Position numbers and translations under genes: made by a program. The notes under the pieces are model-generated. The model worked only from the letters and a program-made list of their open reading frames with translations, searched no databases and was not told where the DNA came from. Positions 16,555 through 25,701 of a stretch of 64,000 nt of DNA are shown one piece after another (within the stretch, counting starts at the first letter, position 1; each line of letters opens with the position of its first letter). The DNA comes from Pedobacter ginsenosidimutans. GTDB taxonomy: Bacteria; Bacteroidota; Bacteroidia; Sphingobacteriales; Sphingobacteriaceae. The stretch lies in the NCBI RefSeq assembly GCF_001442625.1, contig NZ_LMZQ01000014.1, positions 124,001-188,000 on the forward strand, in the 5' to 3' direction.

Positions 16555-17823
16555 ATGAAAAATTACATCAGCTTTGCTTTAACCAGTTTAATTGCATTAT
16601 CGGCCTGCGGACAACCCAAACCTCTTGAACAAGAAGCTTTGGGGAAGAAAAGCCCTGAAAACAGAAAACTGATGATCAAGACGGTTAAACTGCCATCGAC
16701 AATTAAAACCGGTGCAGAGCAGACCGAAAAATACCTGCCACTTTTAAAAGGAAAACGTGTTGGTATGGTAGTTAACCCCACATCAATTATCGGTACGCAG
16801 ACTTCGGTTGATAGCCTGCTGAAACGAGGGGTTAAAATCCAGAAGATATTTGGTCCTGAGCATGGTTTTAGAGGCAATGCCAGTGCTGGCGTTACCGTTA
16901 ACGATGATGTTGACACCAAAACAGGCATAAAAGCCATTTCACTTTACGGCAAACACAGTACGCCTACGGCTGAAGACTTAGCAGATATCGACATTATGGT
17001 GTTTGATATCCAGGATGTTGGTGTTCGTTTTTATACCTATATTAATACCTTACAGCACGTTATGGAAGCTTGTGCAGCAAACAATAAAACGCTGCTGATT
17101 TTAGATCGCCCCAATCCAAATGGTTATTTAATTGACGGACCGATTTTAGATCCAAAATTTAAATCGGGCATTGGCGCACAACCTATCCCTATTGCCCATG
17201 GCTTAACGGTTGGCGAATATGCACAAATGTTAAATGGCGAAGGCTGGTTGAAAGATAAGGTGCAATGCAAGATTACCATTATCAAAAACGCCAATTACAA
17301 TCATGATATGGAGTATACTTTACCCGTTAAACCCTCTCCTAACCTGAATACGCAGCAATCTATTTTACTTTACCCATCTACCTGTTTATTTGAGGGCACT
17401 TATTTAAACCACGGCCGCGGAACGATGTTTCCTTTTACTGTTGTTGGGGCACCATACCTTAAAGGAAAATTCGATTTCAGTTTTACGCCAAAAAGCATAA
17501 AAGGCATGTCTGAAACACCATTGTTTCAGGATCAGGTTTGTTATGGTTTAGATTTAAGAACTTACGATACCTCAAAACTGGTAAAATCGAAACAGGTAAA
17601 CATCAGCTGGTTAATCGAACTGTACAAGGCATCGCCAAGAAAAGAAGATTTTTTTAATACCAAGCTGAGCAAAGAAATGGGAACTATTGAAAGATTAGTT
17701 GGTGTGGCAGATTTCAGGCAACAGGTAATCGACGGAAAAAGTGAAGCAGAAATCAGAGCGAGCTGGGAGCCGGGACTAAGTGCGTACAAAACCATGCGTA
17801 AGAAATATTTGCTATACAATTAA
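16555..17823 (+). CDS. namZ: DUF1343 protein, exo-beta-N-acetylmuramidase NamZ-like lipoprotein
   Basis: A 422-residue exported protein with a lipobox ending at Cys18 (LSAC), so it is probably anchored in the outer membrane. The DUF1343 body has the expected blocks: KRVGMVVNPTSI, KIFGPEHGFRG, ISLYGK, VFDIQDVGVRFYTYI, LDRPNPNG and a C-terminal FEGT..NHGRGT. Bacillus NamZ removes terminal N-acetylmuramic acid from peptidoglycan fragments, and this protein family is common in Bacteroidota. A role in recycling or feeding on cell-wall sugars is inferred. No muramic-acid catabolic genes are adjacent. Confidence 0.9.
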   Translation: MKNYISFALTSLIALSACGQPKPLEQEALGKKSPENRKLMIKTVKLPSTIKTGAEQTEKYLPLLKGKRVGMVVNPTSIIGTQTSVDSLLKRGVKIQKIFGPEHGFRGNASAGVTVNDDVDTKTGIKAISLYGKHSTPTAEDLADIDIMVFDIQDVGVRFYTYINTLQHVMEACAANNKTLLILDRPNPNGYLIDGPILDPKFKSGIGAQPIPIAHGLTVGEYAQMLNGEGWLKDKVQCKITIIKNANYNHDMEYTLPVKPSPNLNTQQSILLYPSTCLFEGTYLNHGRGTMFPFTVVGAPYLKGKFDFSFTPKSIKGMSETPLFQDQVCYGLDLRTYDTSKLVKSKQVNISWLIELYKASPRKEDFFNTKLSKEMGTIERLVGVADFRQQVIDGKSEAEIRASWEPGLSAYKTMRKKYLLYN

Positions 17824-17967
17824 TTATTGAATGAGAGAGGGATTGAATGACTGAATGATCGGATTGCCCATTGCAATTATTTCAAACTTAACAGAAAGAG
17901 GTTTGTTATTATTTGTAATTGATAAGCGCAGTGCTATTCAAGCATTCAAAACTCAATCATTTTAGCT

Positions 17968-18174
17968 ATGAGCGGTCCAAAAATTAAAAGTGATAAACCA
18001 GGAAGCAATTACCAGGAAGAAGTACCTAAAGGCAGAGAACCTGTTGACCATAAAACGGTGAGGCATAAAAACGACAGCACACCTAATAAAGCACCAAAAA
18101 CGAACAACCCCGCTAAGCAAAGAGAATTAGAGGAGCAGCCTGTCCATCCAATAAAGAAAGCACCTAAAGAATAA
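17968..18174 (+). CDS. Small charged, disordered protein
   Basis: A 68-residue protein made almost entirely of Lys, Pro, Glu, Asn and Arg, with no hydrophobic core, so it should be intrinsically disordered. It has no signal peptide and no recognised domain. The start follows AT-rich sequence without a clear ribosome binding site, as usual here. Similar tiny basic proteins occur in Pedobacter-like genomes. Coding is supported mainly by its composition and an ATG in a clean frame, so confidence is moderate. Confidence 0.55.
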   Translation: MSGPKIKSDKPGSNYQEEVPKGREPVDHKTVRHKNDSTPNKAPKTNNPAKQRELEEQPVHPIKKAPKE

Positions 18175-18215
18175 TTTCCAAAGCACCATCATTGCAACTG
18201 GAGTATAGCTTAATA

Positions 18216-18306
18216 CGGTCGTTTACAACAGATTTTGCTTCGCAGAGCCTGCGGGTTCTCGACTGCGTTTCACCGGATAGCTATCGGGTCCGCTCTAAAT
18301 GACGAT
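18216..18306. repeat. Family A repeat with embedded GATAGCTATC palindrome
   Basis: Fills the gap between the convergent small protein and topoisomerase genes. The segment 18229-18306 (CAGATTTTGCTTCGC..CTCGACTGCG..GGATAGCTATCGGG..AATGACG) is closely similar to 44710-44788, including the palindromic centre. Confidence 0.8.
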
Positions 18307-18323
18307 TTTTTATATTAATTTGT

Positions 18324-19367
18324 CTATTTACTGCTTGATTTTAAAAATGATAATAAAATTTTCTCATCGTGTGCCAAACCTAATTTACCAGTTACTTTGT
18401 TATTATTCATTTTTTTCATGTATTTACCAAGTTCGTTGTTTTCATAAGCGGTGAGCAATAACGGATATACGTAAGAACTCTTACAAACGGCTCTGGTATT
18501 GCCTAATTTTTTCGCTACGCAATCTAAAACATTAACGATGGTCTTTTTTGAATTTAGGTTAAAATTTTCATCAGCACTGCACCTCGAAAACTGGCGCAAC
18601 GCTTCTAAGGTACCACCCCAGGTTCTAAAATCCTTTGCCGTAAAATCATCGCCTGTAATTTCTTTAATATAAGCGTTTATTTTACCCGAATCTATACTTT
18701 TATGTTCTTTTCCGTTCGAATAAAACTGAAATAATTCCTGCCCTGGAATGTCTCTGCATTTCTTGACCAGTTTCGCCAGTGATCGATCATTTAACTCTAC
18801 TTTTTGCCGAACACCTTTTTTCCCAACAAAATCCATGGTAATTTTACTTCCTTCGATTTTAACATGCTTATCGCGAAGTGTAGTTAAGCCAAAAGAACCG
18901 TAAAGCTGTTTATAACTCTCGTTACCTACGCGGATTAACGTTTTCTGAAGTATATCTACAGAAATGGCTAATACTTTGCGTTCATCGAAATCTTTTCTGC
19001 GGAGGTCTTTTTCCAGGTTTTTCCGGGCGTTGGGTAATGCTTTTCCAAATTCCAATAAACGAAAATATTTAGCCTCCGATCGGCGGCTGGTCCACTTTGC
19101 ATGATATTTATATTGTTTCCTGCCTGCAGCATCAATACCTGTAACCTGTAGATATGCATTTGGTCTATTAGCAATCCATACATTTTCCCATGCGGGTGGA
19201 ATAACTAAGGCTTTTATCCGGCCGAGCTGTTTCTCGTCGGTGATTTTGTTTCCATCTTTATCTTCGTAATGAAATTTACCAGGTTTTCCTTTACGGTAAA
19301 TCCCAGGTAGCGCATCAGTTACATACACCAATCCATTTGCCTGAACAACATCTTTGCCTTGTACCAT
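18324..19367 (-). CDS. DNA topoisomerase IB (poxvirus-like)
   Basis: A 347-residue type IB topoisomerase that relaxes both positive and negative supercoils through a 3'-phosphotyrosyl intermediate. The active site is intact: Arg146 in RVGNESY, Lys167 in RDKHV, Arg248 in KDFRTWGGT and the nucleophile Tyr299 in KSSYVYP. The position equivalent to the vaccinia catalytic His is Asn290 (GNT), as known in other bacterial members. The N-terminal domain IRKGKPGKF..GRIKALVIPPAW is complete. It is an accessory enzyme in bacteria and stands alone here. Confidence 0.93.
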   Translation of the reverse strand: MVQGKDVVQANGLVYVTDALPGIYRKGKPGKFHYEDKDGNKITDEKQLGRIKALVIPPAWENVWIANRPNAYLQVTGIDAAGRKQYKYHAKWTSRRSEAKYFRLLEFGKALPNARKNLEKDLRRKDFDERKVLAISVDILQKTLIRVGNESYKQLYGSFGLTTLRDKHVKIEGSKITMDFVGKKGVRQKVELNDRSLAKLVKKCRDIPGQELFQFYSNGKEHKSIDSGKINAYIKEITGDDFTAKDFRTWGGTLEALRQFSRCSADENFNLNSKKTIVNVLDCVAKKLGNTRAVCKSSYVYPLLLTAYENNELGKYMKKMNNNKVTGKLGLAHDEKILLSFLKSSSK

Positions 19368-19459
19368 TTTTTGCCTATAAGTATGGGTTTATTTTTAGTT
19401 ATTTTGCAAAACTTTAACATGGGTAGCCACGTTATTTTTAGAAACACAACACTTTCTTT

Positions 19460-20368
19460 ATGAAAATAGTTTTTATGGGCACGCCCGATTTCGCGGTAGC
19501 CTCTTTAGATGCCTTGGTACAAGCCAATTTCGATGTAGTTGCAGTGGTTACTGCACCAGATAAACCTGCAGGCCGTGGCCAAAAATTGAATGAAAGTGCA
19601 GTAAAAAAATATGCTGTAGGAAAAGGAATTCCTGTACTACAGCCTGAAAAGTTAAAAAACCCTGAGTTTATTGAAGAACTAAGATCTTACAAAGCCGATT
19701 TACAAGTGGTAGTGGCTTTTAGGATGCTACCAGAAATAGTTTGGAATATGCCGGCTAAAGGAACCATCAATTTACATGGTTCTTTGTTGCCGCAATACCG
19801 TGGCGCAGCCCCGATTAACCATGCCATTATAAATGGGGAGAAAGAAAGTGGCGTAACTACATTTTTCCTTAAACAGGAAATTGATACCGGTGATATTATC
19901 CTCAGCGACAGCGTTCCCATTGCCGACGACGAAACTGCGGGTGAGTTGCATGATAAACTGATGGTAGTTGGCGCAAATCTTTTGGTTAAAACACTACGCG
20001 CTATCGAAGCCAATAATATAACAGAGCAGCCGCAGCCACAAAATGATGATTTAAAACATGCTCCGAAGATTTTTAAGGAAGATTGCAAAATCGACTGGAA
20101 CAGTCCGGCGCAAACCATCCATAATTTAATCCGCGGTTTAAGCCCTTATCCAACTGCTTTTACCGTGCTCAACGAGAAAAACTTAAAGGTATTTAAGGCC
20201 GAAATAGAAGATAAAGAGCCAGGCATTGTAGCCGGAGGTTTTTTAACCGATGGTAAAACTTATTTAAAATTTGCAGCTAAAGATGGTTTTATCAAACTTT
20301 TAGATATCCAGTACGAAGGAAAAAAGCGAATGTTGATCGAAGATTTTTTAAGGGGAATGCGGTTGTAA
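19460..20368 (+). CDS. fmt: Methionyl-tRNA formyltransferase
   Basis: A 302-residue enzyme that formylates initiator Met-tRNA with 10-formyl-THF. The catalytic residues Asn104, His106 and Asp142 are visible in INLHGSLLPQYRGAAP and EIDTGDII. The C-terminal OB-like domain (about 205-302) is present, with the IHNLIRGLSPYPTAFT motif. The length is normal. It is divergent from the topoisomerase gene, and no peptide deformylase gene is next to it. Confidence 0.96.
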   Translation: MKIVFMGTPDFAVASLDALVQANFDVVAVVTAPDKPAGRGQKLNESAVKKYAVGKGIPVLQPEKLKNPEFIEELRSYKADLQVVVAFRMLPEIVWNMPAKGTINLHGSLLPQYRGAAPINHAIINGEKESGVTTFFLKQEIDTGDIILSDSVPIADDETAGELHDKLMVVGANLLVKTLRAIEANNITEQPQPQNDDLKHAPKIFKEDCKIDWNSPAQTIHNLIRGLSPYPTAFTVLNEKNLKVFKAEIEDKEPGIVAGGFLTDGKTYLKFAAKDGFIKLLDIQYEGKKRMLIEDFLRGMRL

Positions 20369-20910
20369 TAATTAATACAGCCCCTTCATTCCGTTGCACT
20401 CCAGTAGGGATGGTGACCCACAAAAGATACGTCATTTCGAGCGGAGTGCAACGAAGTCGAGAAATCTATTTAGCTGTATCGGATATGAATCAAGTTCAAA
20501 GATCCCTCCATTCCGTTGCACTTCAGTCGGGATGACGATCGACTTAAGCAATTCTTTTTGGAAAGCAGGTACAGTAGCTTTTAGGTTTATGCAGCCCCGC
20601 TCCCGCTTCTGCCAATTTCATCGGGTTTAGATGGCCACAAAGTGCAATTATTTAGGTTTAAACTGCATAGTAGAACTGTCCATTGTTAAATAAACCCGAC
20701 AGGCAGCGTTATCCCGATTAAGAATTGTTTATCTTATGAAGTGAAATTTAATTGGGATTAAGCCAAGGGCGGGACCAGCCCGAACCGATTAGCACAGGTA
20801 TTGCTTTCCAAAAAAATAATTAATTTAGGTTAAAGATCTCTCCATTTCGCTACGCTTCAGCCGAGATGACGAACCAATGGCACTAATCTCCTAATGACCA
20901 ATGAACCAGA
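20369..20910. repeat. 542-base repeat cluster between convergent fmt and pabC
   Basis: No gene is visible. At 20378-20417 is a half copy of family A, at 20430-20537 a full inverted family A pair (CGTCATTTCGAGCGGAG..GGGATGACG) and at 20834-20872 another half (AGATCTCTCC..GATGACG). Between them are 20594-20630 and 20680-20708 (CATTGTTAAATAAACCCGAC), which recur at 36228-36284 and 36391-36418, and 20753-20820, which recurs at 8628-8691. Confidence 0.85.
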
Positions 20911-21750
20911 TTACAAAGCATTCAATTTCTCAATCAAAAACTTCGATACCTCGTTAAAATAACGTTTCCTGCCGTAGCCCATTACCCATTGGATGCCTTG
21001 CGTAGCGTTGGTGATAAAAACTTCTTCGGCTTCTTTTAATATTTCGGGGTTGATCTGCGCTTCAATTAAAGGCATATCGTTCATTTTGCACAACTGCATA
21101 ATGGCTGTACGCATTACACCACTTATACAACCTTCAGCAAGTGAGGGGGTATAAATCTGTTTGTTGTATACTACAAAAACATTAGCACTGATGCTTTCGC
21201 AAAGAAAGCCATATTGGTTCAGAATCATGGCCTCATCCAAGCGGTTTTGGCTTTTAAAAATTCCGGCCATTACATAAAGCAGCGCATTGGCTGTTTTAAA
21301 ATTCGAGAGCTTATTAACCGGCTTGGTCATTTCATCAAAAACATCAATGATCAAACCTTTGCTGTTCAACTCATATGTAGATGCTTTTAAGGGAATGCCT
21401 TCTAAAATGTATCCTGCTTTATTGATTTCGGGTGTATAAACACCTGCTCCTCCTCTGTATACAGAAAGGCGAAAACGAACATTGCCATTCCACTTGTTCC
21501 TTTTGGCCAGATCAGCCGTTTTTTGGCGTAAGAAATAATCATCCATTAAAGCATGACCATCAATTTTAAGTGCTTTCATGCCAGCCGTTAATCTATCGGC
21601 ATGTAAATCGGCAAATTGCAGCTTATAATTGATCATTCGCATACTTTCGAACAATCCATCGCCAAATTTGAAGCTTCTGTTAGAAGCTGTTAAAATCGGA
21701 AGATCAACTGCTTGAAATTCATCATTAAATAAAAGGTACTCCTGAAGCAT
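20911..21750 (-). CDS. pabC: Class IV aminotransferase, probable aminodeoxychorismate lyase
   Basis: A 279-residue fold-type IV PLP enzyme. The PLP lysine is Lys152 in KLSNFKTANALL, and the cofactor phosphate-binding NQYGFLCESISANVFV and GCISGVMR segments follow. Branched-chain aminotransferases of this fold are longer, so the size favours the PabC/D-amino-acid aminotransferase group. PabC releases pyruvate from aminodeoxychorismate to give 4-aminobenzoate for folate. A pabB gene at 44849 fits this role, but substrate is inferred. It starts three bases after rluD and should be co-transcribed with it. Confidence 0.75.
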   Translation of the reverse strand: MLQEYLLFNDEFQAVDLPILTASNRSFKFGDGLFESMRMINYKLQFADLHADRLTAGMKALKIDGHALMDDYFLRQKTADLAKRNKWNGNVRFRLSVYRGGAGVYTPEINKAGYILEGIPLKASTYELNSKGLIIDVFDEMTKPVNKLSNFKTANALLYVMAGIFKSQNRLDEAMILNQYGFLCESISANVFVVYNKQIYTPSLAEGCISGVMRTAIMQLCKMNDMPLIEAQINPEILKEAEEVFITNATQGIQWVMGYGRKRYFNEVSKFLIEKLNAL

Positions 21751-21753
21751 ATT

Positions 21754-22782
21754 TTATGATGTAGCAATATAATTTTCCCATTTGGTTAAGCCAGCTTTAA
21801 AATCAGGTGGCAATGGCGATTCAAAATACATATACTCTTTAGTAGTAGGGTGAATAAACCCCAAACTTTGTGCGTGTAAAGCCTGACGGGGCAGCAGTTC
21901 AAAACAATTATCTACAAACTGTTTGTACTTATTAAACGTAGTCCCTTTTAAAATCTTATCGCCACCATACATTGCATCGTTAAAAAGCGGATGGCCGATA
22001 TGTTGCATATGCGCCCTGATCTGGTGCGTACGACCTGTTTCTAACTCACAACTGATCAAAGTAACGTACCCCAAACGCTTTAATACTTTATAGTGTGTTA
22101 CAGACCATTTCCCTTTTTCTTCATCATCGTAAATATCCATCACACGGCGATCTTTCACACTTCTGCCAATGTAACCGGTTACCGTTCCATCGTTTTCGAT
22201 ATCGCCCCAAACCAGTGCAATATATTTACGAGTAATGCTGTGGTCGAAAAACTGACGTGCAAGGTGCGTAATCGACTTTTCATTTTTACTGATCAGCAAT
22301 AAACCTGAGGTATCCTTATCAATGCGGTGCACTAGGCCTGGTCGGCCATCATTGCCAGGTAACTGAGGCAGTTGCTCAAAATGGAATGCCAAAGCATTAA
22401 CCAAGGTTCCGGTATAGTTATTAAAACCAGGGTGCACAACCATTCCGGCAGCTTTATTTACAACCAAAAGATCGCTATCCTCATAAACAATATCAAGTGG
22501 TAAATCTTCAGGATAAACTTCGGTATCGCGCGGTGGGTGAGGTAAAACGATAGATATCTCATCATAAGGTTTAACCTTATAACTTGCTTTTATCTGTTTC
22601 TGATTAACCAGTACATTCCCTGCATCAATTGCATTTTGAATACGGTTTCGGGAGGCATTTTCTACGCGTACCATCAAAAACTTATCAATACGAAGCAACG
22701 ATTGCCCCTTATCAACAATAATTTTTAAATGTTCATATAATTCCTGCTCTTCTGATTCCTGCAATTCGACCACATTTTCCAT
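21754..22782 (-). CDS. rluD: RluD family 23S rRNA pseudouridine synthase
   Basis: A cytoplasmic enzyme with an N-terminal S4 RNA-binding domain (RIDKFL..ASRNRIQNAI) and a catalytic domain with the aspartate in HRIDKDTSGLLL (Asp164 if counted from the upstream ATG at 22809). HPVDRxTSG-like and GRTHQIRAHMQHIGHPL blocks confirm the RluA/RluD family. I prefer the ATG at 22782, because the frame's first ATG (22809) lies upstream of a -7 box, TATTTTTG, which ends four bases before 22782. RluD modifies helix 69 of 23S rRNA. The pabC gene follows after three bases. Confidence 0.92.
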   Translation of the reverse strand: MENVVELQESEEQELYEHLKIIVDKGQSLLRIDKFLMVRVENASRNRIQNAIDAGNVLVNQKQIKASYKVKPYDEISIVLPHPPRDTEVYPEDLPLDIVYEDSDLLVVNKAAGMVVHPGFNNYTGTLVNALAFHFEQLPQLPGNDGRPGLVHRIDKDTSGLLLISKNEKSITHLARQFFDHSITRKYIALVWGDIENDGTVTGYIGRSVKDRRVMDIYDDEEKGKWSVTHYKVLKRLGYVTLISCELETGRTHQIRAHMQHIGHPLFNDAMYGGDKILKGTTFNKYKQFVDNCFELLPRQALHAQSLGFIHPTTKEYMYFESPLPPDFKAGLTKWENYIATS

Positions 22783-22786
22783 GGCG

Positions 22787-22794
22787 CAAAAATA
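22787..22794 (-). promoter_or_regulatory. -7 promoter element of rluD, four bases before the start codon
   Basis: TATTTTTG on the minus strand fits TAnnTTTG. With the usual distance to the start site, transcription would begin at or next to the ATG, so the rluD-pabC message may be leaderless. Confidence 0.5.
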
Positions 22795-22884
22795 AACTTT
22801 TAACTTCAAGAATTTTTTAATGATTGCAGTTTTCGAAAAAACAACCCTATCTTTAGTACAATCAAATCATCCTAAATCATTTAT

Positions 22885-23916
22885 ATGAAAAAATTTTACG
22901 CTTTAAAGGCCCTGTGTGCCTTATTTTTATTGGTGATGGCTCAAAAAGCAAGTGCCCAACAAGATGTTGGAGGGCTATTTGTTGGTGGGCCAGCAGATGC
23001 GACCAAACTTGTTAATGCCTATTTTGATCCTCTGTATAAAGGTTTAGGCTTGGGTTTAACCGATGGATGGTCGAATACTGCTCAGTCAAAAGGTTTTTTA
23101 AAATTCGATGTCAGGGTTTCGGCCTCGGGGGCTTTTGTTCCACAATCGGCCAGAAGTTATGATGTAAATACCTTAGGTTTAAGTAATATCAAACCAGCAC
23201 CTGGCGCTTCTTCTATCGGCCCTACCGCATTTGGCGATGACCATGAAGGAGGCAAAATGGAAGTTTACACGAGCAATGGCATTCCAACGGGTAAATTTTT
23301 CAATTTGCCACAAGGTGTAGGTTTCCATGTGGTACCTTCGGCACAAATTCAGGCAACATTAGGCTTACCTAAAAATATTGATGTTACTTTAAGGGCAATG
23401 CCTAAAATTAAATTAGGTGATGACCTGGGAAGCTTATCGATGATCGGTTTTGGTGCCAAAGTTGAACTTTTACCCTTATTTATGGGTTCGACTACAGAGA
23501 AATTAATTCCTGTAGACATTGCGATTGCCGGCGGTTTTACGCAATATAAATATTCTTTAGACCTGAATATCGATAATGTGGCAAACTCAGATCAACATAT
23601 TGAAGCCAAATTTAATGGTGTAAATTTTGATGCCATTGTTTCCAAAAAGATCCTGTTTTTCACGCCTTTTGCCAGTATTGGTTACCAAACATCCAACACC
23701 AATTTAAAAGCCTTAGGTACCTATAAATTTGCAACGAGTGCCACAACTTCGGCAACTTATGTTGATCCGATTTCTGTTAAACAAACCGATATTGATGGCG
23801 TGAGAGGAAGTTTAGGCTTTCAGTTGAAGTTTGGTTTCTTTAAGTTCTATGGTTCGTATACCCAGGCAAAATACAGCATGGTTAATGCTGGTTTTGGCTT
23901 TGGCATTGGTAAATAA
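22885..23916 (+). CDS. DUF6588 family outer-membrane protein
   Basis: A 343-residue exported protein with a signal peptide cut near residue 24 (KASAQ). The mature N terminus, LVNAYFDPLYKGLGLGLTDGW..A.SKGFLKFDV, matches the DUF6588 pattern in Bacteroidota. The rest is alternating beta-strand sequence rich in Gly and aromatic residues and ends in VNAGFGFGIGK, consistent with a small outer-membrane beta-barrel. The function is unknown. A TATCTTTA box (22848-22855) is a plausible promoter. It is divergent from rluD and is followed by a terminator. Confidence 0.82.
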   Translation: MKKFYALKALCALFLLVMAQKASAQQDVGGLFVGGPADATKLVNAYFDPLYKGLGLGLTDGWSNTAQSKGFLKFDVRVSASGAFVPQSARSYDVNTLGLSNIKPAPGASSIGPTAFGDDHEGGKMEVYTSNGIPTGKFFNLPQGVGFHVVPSAQIQATLGLPKNIDVTLRAMPKIKLGDDLGSLSMIGFGAKVELLPLFMGSTTEKLIPVDIAIAGGFTQYKYSLDLNIDNVANSDQHIEAKFNGVNFDAIVSKKILFFTPFASIGYQTSNTNLKALGTYKFATSATTSATYVDPISVKQTDIDGVRGSLGFQLKFGFFKFYGSYTQAKYSMVNAGFGFGIGK

Positions 23917-23943
23917 TTAATTTTCGAATATAATAATGCTTAA

Positions 23944-23971
23944 AACACCTGAAATACTCAGGTGTTTTTTA
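23944..23971 (+). terminator. Terminator after the DUF6588 gene
   Basis: AACACCTGA (23944-23952) pairs perfectly with 23958-23966 over a five-base loop and is followed by TTTT. The next gene starts only 11 bases further on. Confidence 0.85.
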
Positions 23972-23981
23972 TTTTTACACG

Positions 23982-24851
23982 GTGTTCGAAGAAATATATA
24001 GCCCGGTACAAAAAATAGCATTTGCACCTTTAAACAACTTGTTTGTGAAAAGGGATGATCTTATTGATCCTTATATTTCTGGGAACAAATGGCGTAAGCT
24101 TAAATATATTTTAGCCAAGGCCAAAGCAGCGCATAAAACACATCTCGTTACCTTCGGGGGTGCCTATTCTAATCACCTTGTAGCCACTGCTGCCGCGGCA
24201 TCAAGATCAGGATTAACCGCTACAGCTTTTGTACGTGGCGAAGAAGTCCAAAATGAGATGTTATTGCTGTGCAGTTTATTTGGGATGAAACTCATTTTTA
24301 CCGACCGTGAAAGTTATCGCGACAAGTGCAAATTGTATAAACAGCATTTTGCTGACGAAGAACAAACCTATTTTATAAACGAAGGTGGTGCTTCGCCTGA
24401 AGCTACCATAGGCTGTGCAGAAATCATCAGCGAATTAACAGAACCATACGACCATATTTTTTGTGCTGCCGGAACAGGAACCACAGCCGCGGGTTTGTTG
24501 AGGGGAATTCAGCAACACCAGTTAAATACAAAGTTACATATCATCCCCGTATTAAAGGGCGCTTCCTTTATTGAAGAGGAAATAAACAAATATGCACCCA
24601 TATCGCATCACCTCGAACTTCACCTTGATTATCATTTTGGTGGCTATGCAAAAACCACTCCTGAACTGATCAGCTTTATCAAAACCTTTACTGCAAAAAC
24701 CGGATTGCTCCTAGACCCTGTTTATACAGCGAAAATGTTTTATGCCATTCAAGATTTAGCAAAACAAGAAATTATTGGTAAAGATGAAAAAGTATTGGCT
24801 ATCCATACCGGAGGACTAATGGGCCTTTTTGGCATGAAGCATAAATTCTGA
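23982..24851 (+). CDS. D-cysteine desulfhydrase / ACC deaminase family PLP enzyme
   Basis: A 289-residue fold-type II PLP enzyme. FVKRDDLIDPYISGNKWRKLKY (split over residues 21-42) carries the conserved NKxRK segment with the PLP lysine; TFGGAYSNHLVATAAAA and the phosphate loop AAGTGTTAAGLLRG follow. The protein is shorter than typical ACC deaminases and matches the Bacteroidota form. It would cleave D-cysteine or ACC to ammonia and a keto acid; the substrate is uncertain. It starts with GTG 11 bases after a terminator; no in-frame ATG lies between. Confidence 0.88.
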   Translation: MFEEIYSPVQKIAFAPLNNLFVKRDDLIDPYISGNKWRKLKYILAKAKAAHKTHLVTFGGAYSNHLVATAAAASRSGLTATAFVRGEEVQNEMLLLCSLFGMKLIFTDRESYRDKCKLYKQHFADEEQTYFINEGGASPEATIGCAEIISELTEPYDHIFCAAGTGTTAAGLLRGIQQHQLNTKLHIIPVLKGASFIEEEINKYAPISHHLELHLDYHFGGYAKTTPELISFIKTFTAKTGLLLDPVYTAKMFYAIQDLAKQEIIGKDEKVLAIHTGGLMGLFGMKHKF

Positions 24852-24950
24852 TATTCCCCCTAAACTTAATTAAGATATGTAGATAATCCACATGTGGAGA
24901 TCGTATCCATTCTAAATTTTAAGCTTAATTATCTTCTATTATTTCAGGAT

Positions 24951-24988
24951 AGATGCTGATCCCGAAACTTGGGAACAGCATGACAATC
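24951..24988. repeat. Family B stem-loop repeat
   Basis: AGATGCTGATCCCGAAACTT..GGAACAGCATGACAAT is a small hairpin element. It shares the GATGCTGA/CAGCATGAC ends with repeats at 44442 and 62402. A 12-base palindrome, TCCACATGTGGA, lies 50 bases upstream at 24887-24898. Confidence 0.65.
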
Positions 24989-25045
24989 GCCTAAGATCAA
25001 ACTCAGATCAATTTGTCAGTGTAAATTAATAATTTAAAGAAAATT

Positions 25046-25075
25046 AATAAGTAAACAATCGTTTACTTATTTTTG
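25046..25075 (+). promoter_or_regulatory. Probable TetR operator overlapping the -7 promoter element
   Basis: AATAAGTAAAC (25046-25056) is mirrored perfectly by its reverse complement at 25061-25071 with a four-base spacer. The right arm overlaps TATTTTTG (25068-25075), a match to the Bacteroidota -7 consensus. The start codon of the tetR gene is 23 bases downstream. Binding here would block RNA polymerase, so the gene pair is very likely autorepressed. This is inferred from position and symmetry. Confidence 0.75.
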
Positions 25076-25097
25076 ATTCGTATTAATTAAATGAGTT

Positions 25098-25694
25098 ATG
25101 CGTCCTAAAAATTTAGCCAAAGAAGAAGCCATCCGATTGATTGCCCTACAGATTATTTCTGAAGAAGGGTTGGAAAACCTGAGTATGCAGAAACTGGCCA
25201 AGGCAGCCAATATATCGCCGCGTACCATTTATATCAAATATGAAAATAAGGAAGACCTGTTGATAAAACTTTTTATTGATGAAGTATTGGGCAAGTATGA
25301 AAAAGCAATATTGGAAAATTTTGATCCAAAAATGGCTTTTGCTGATGGTATGAAAAGATTATGGCTAAATACCTTTCATTATCTAAGAAATAATAAACCT
25401 GCTTTCTCCTTAATACGATATGGAAAATCCTCTCCCCTTTTAAATAAGGCTTTTCAAGACAAAAACATTCAACAAGGTGCATTTTTCGCACCCATTCATA
25501 CCTTTTTAAAAACAAATGTTCAAGCGGGATTGATTCCGGATTTACCCCATGACGTACACAGCGCGCTCCTATTTTCGCCGATCCAAGATCTGGTAGCTGA
25601 ATATTTTGACCATTTAGATCGGCCTGTACAAATTATTACCGAGAAAGTTATTTTAACCTCCTGCGAAATCGTAATTAAAGGCATCCTTAAATAA
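25098..25694 (+). CDS. TetR/AcrR family transcriptional regulator
   Basis: A 198-residue repressor-type regulator. The N-terminal helix-turn-helix spans about residues 8-55 with the classic LAKAANISPRTIYIKYENKEDLL pattern (residues 33-55). The all-helical C-terminal ligand domain is not recognisable by ligand. The flavin monooxygenase gene starts seven bases after its stop, so the two form an operon. A perfect palindrome overlaps the promoter upstream. The inducer is probably a substrate or relative of a substrate of the monooxygenase. Confidence 0.92.
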   Translation: MRPKNLAKEEAIRLIALQIISEEGLENLSMQKLAKAANISPRTIYIKYENKEDLLIKLFIDEVLGKYEKAILENFDPKMAFADGMKRLWLNTFHYLRNNKPAFSLIRYGKSSPLLNKAFQDKNIQQGAFFAPIHTFLKTNVQAGLIPDLPHDVHSALLFSPIQDLVAEYFDHLDRPVQIITEKVILTSCEIVIKGILK

Positions 25695-25701
25695 AAAAAC
25701 A

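Noticed and set aside
20394-20630. 78-codon ORF between fmt and pabC
   Set aside because: It lies wholly inside dispersed stem-loop repeats. The peptide is low in structure and the DNA matches repeat families on other sites, so it is not a gene.
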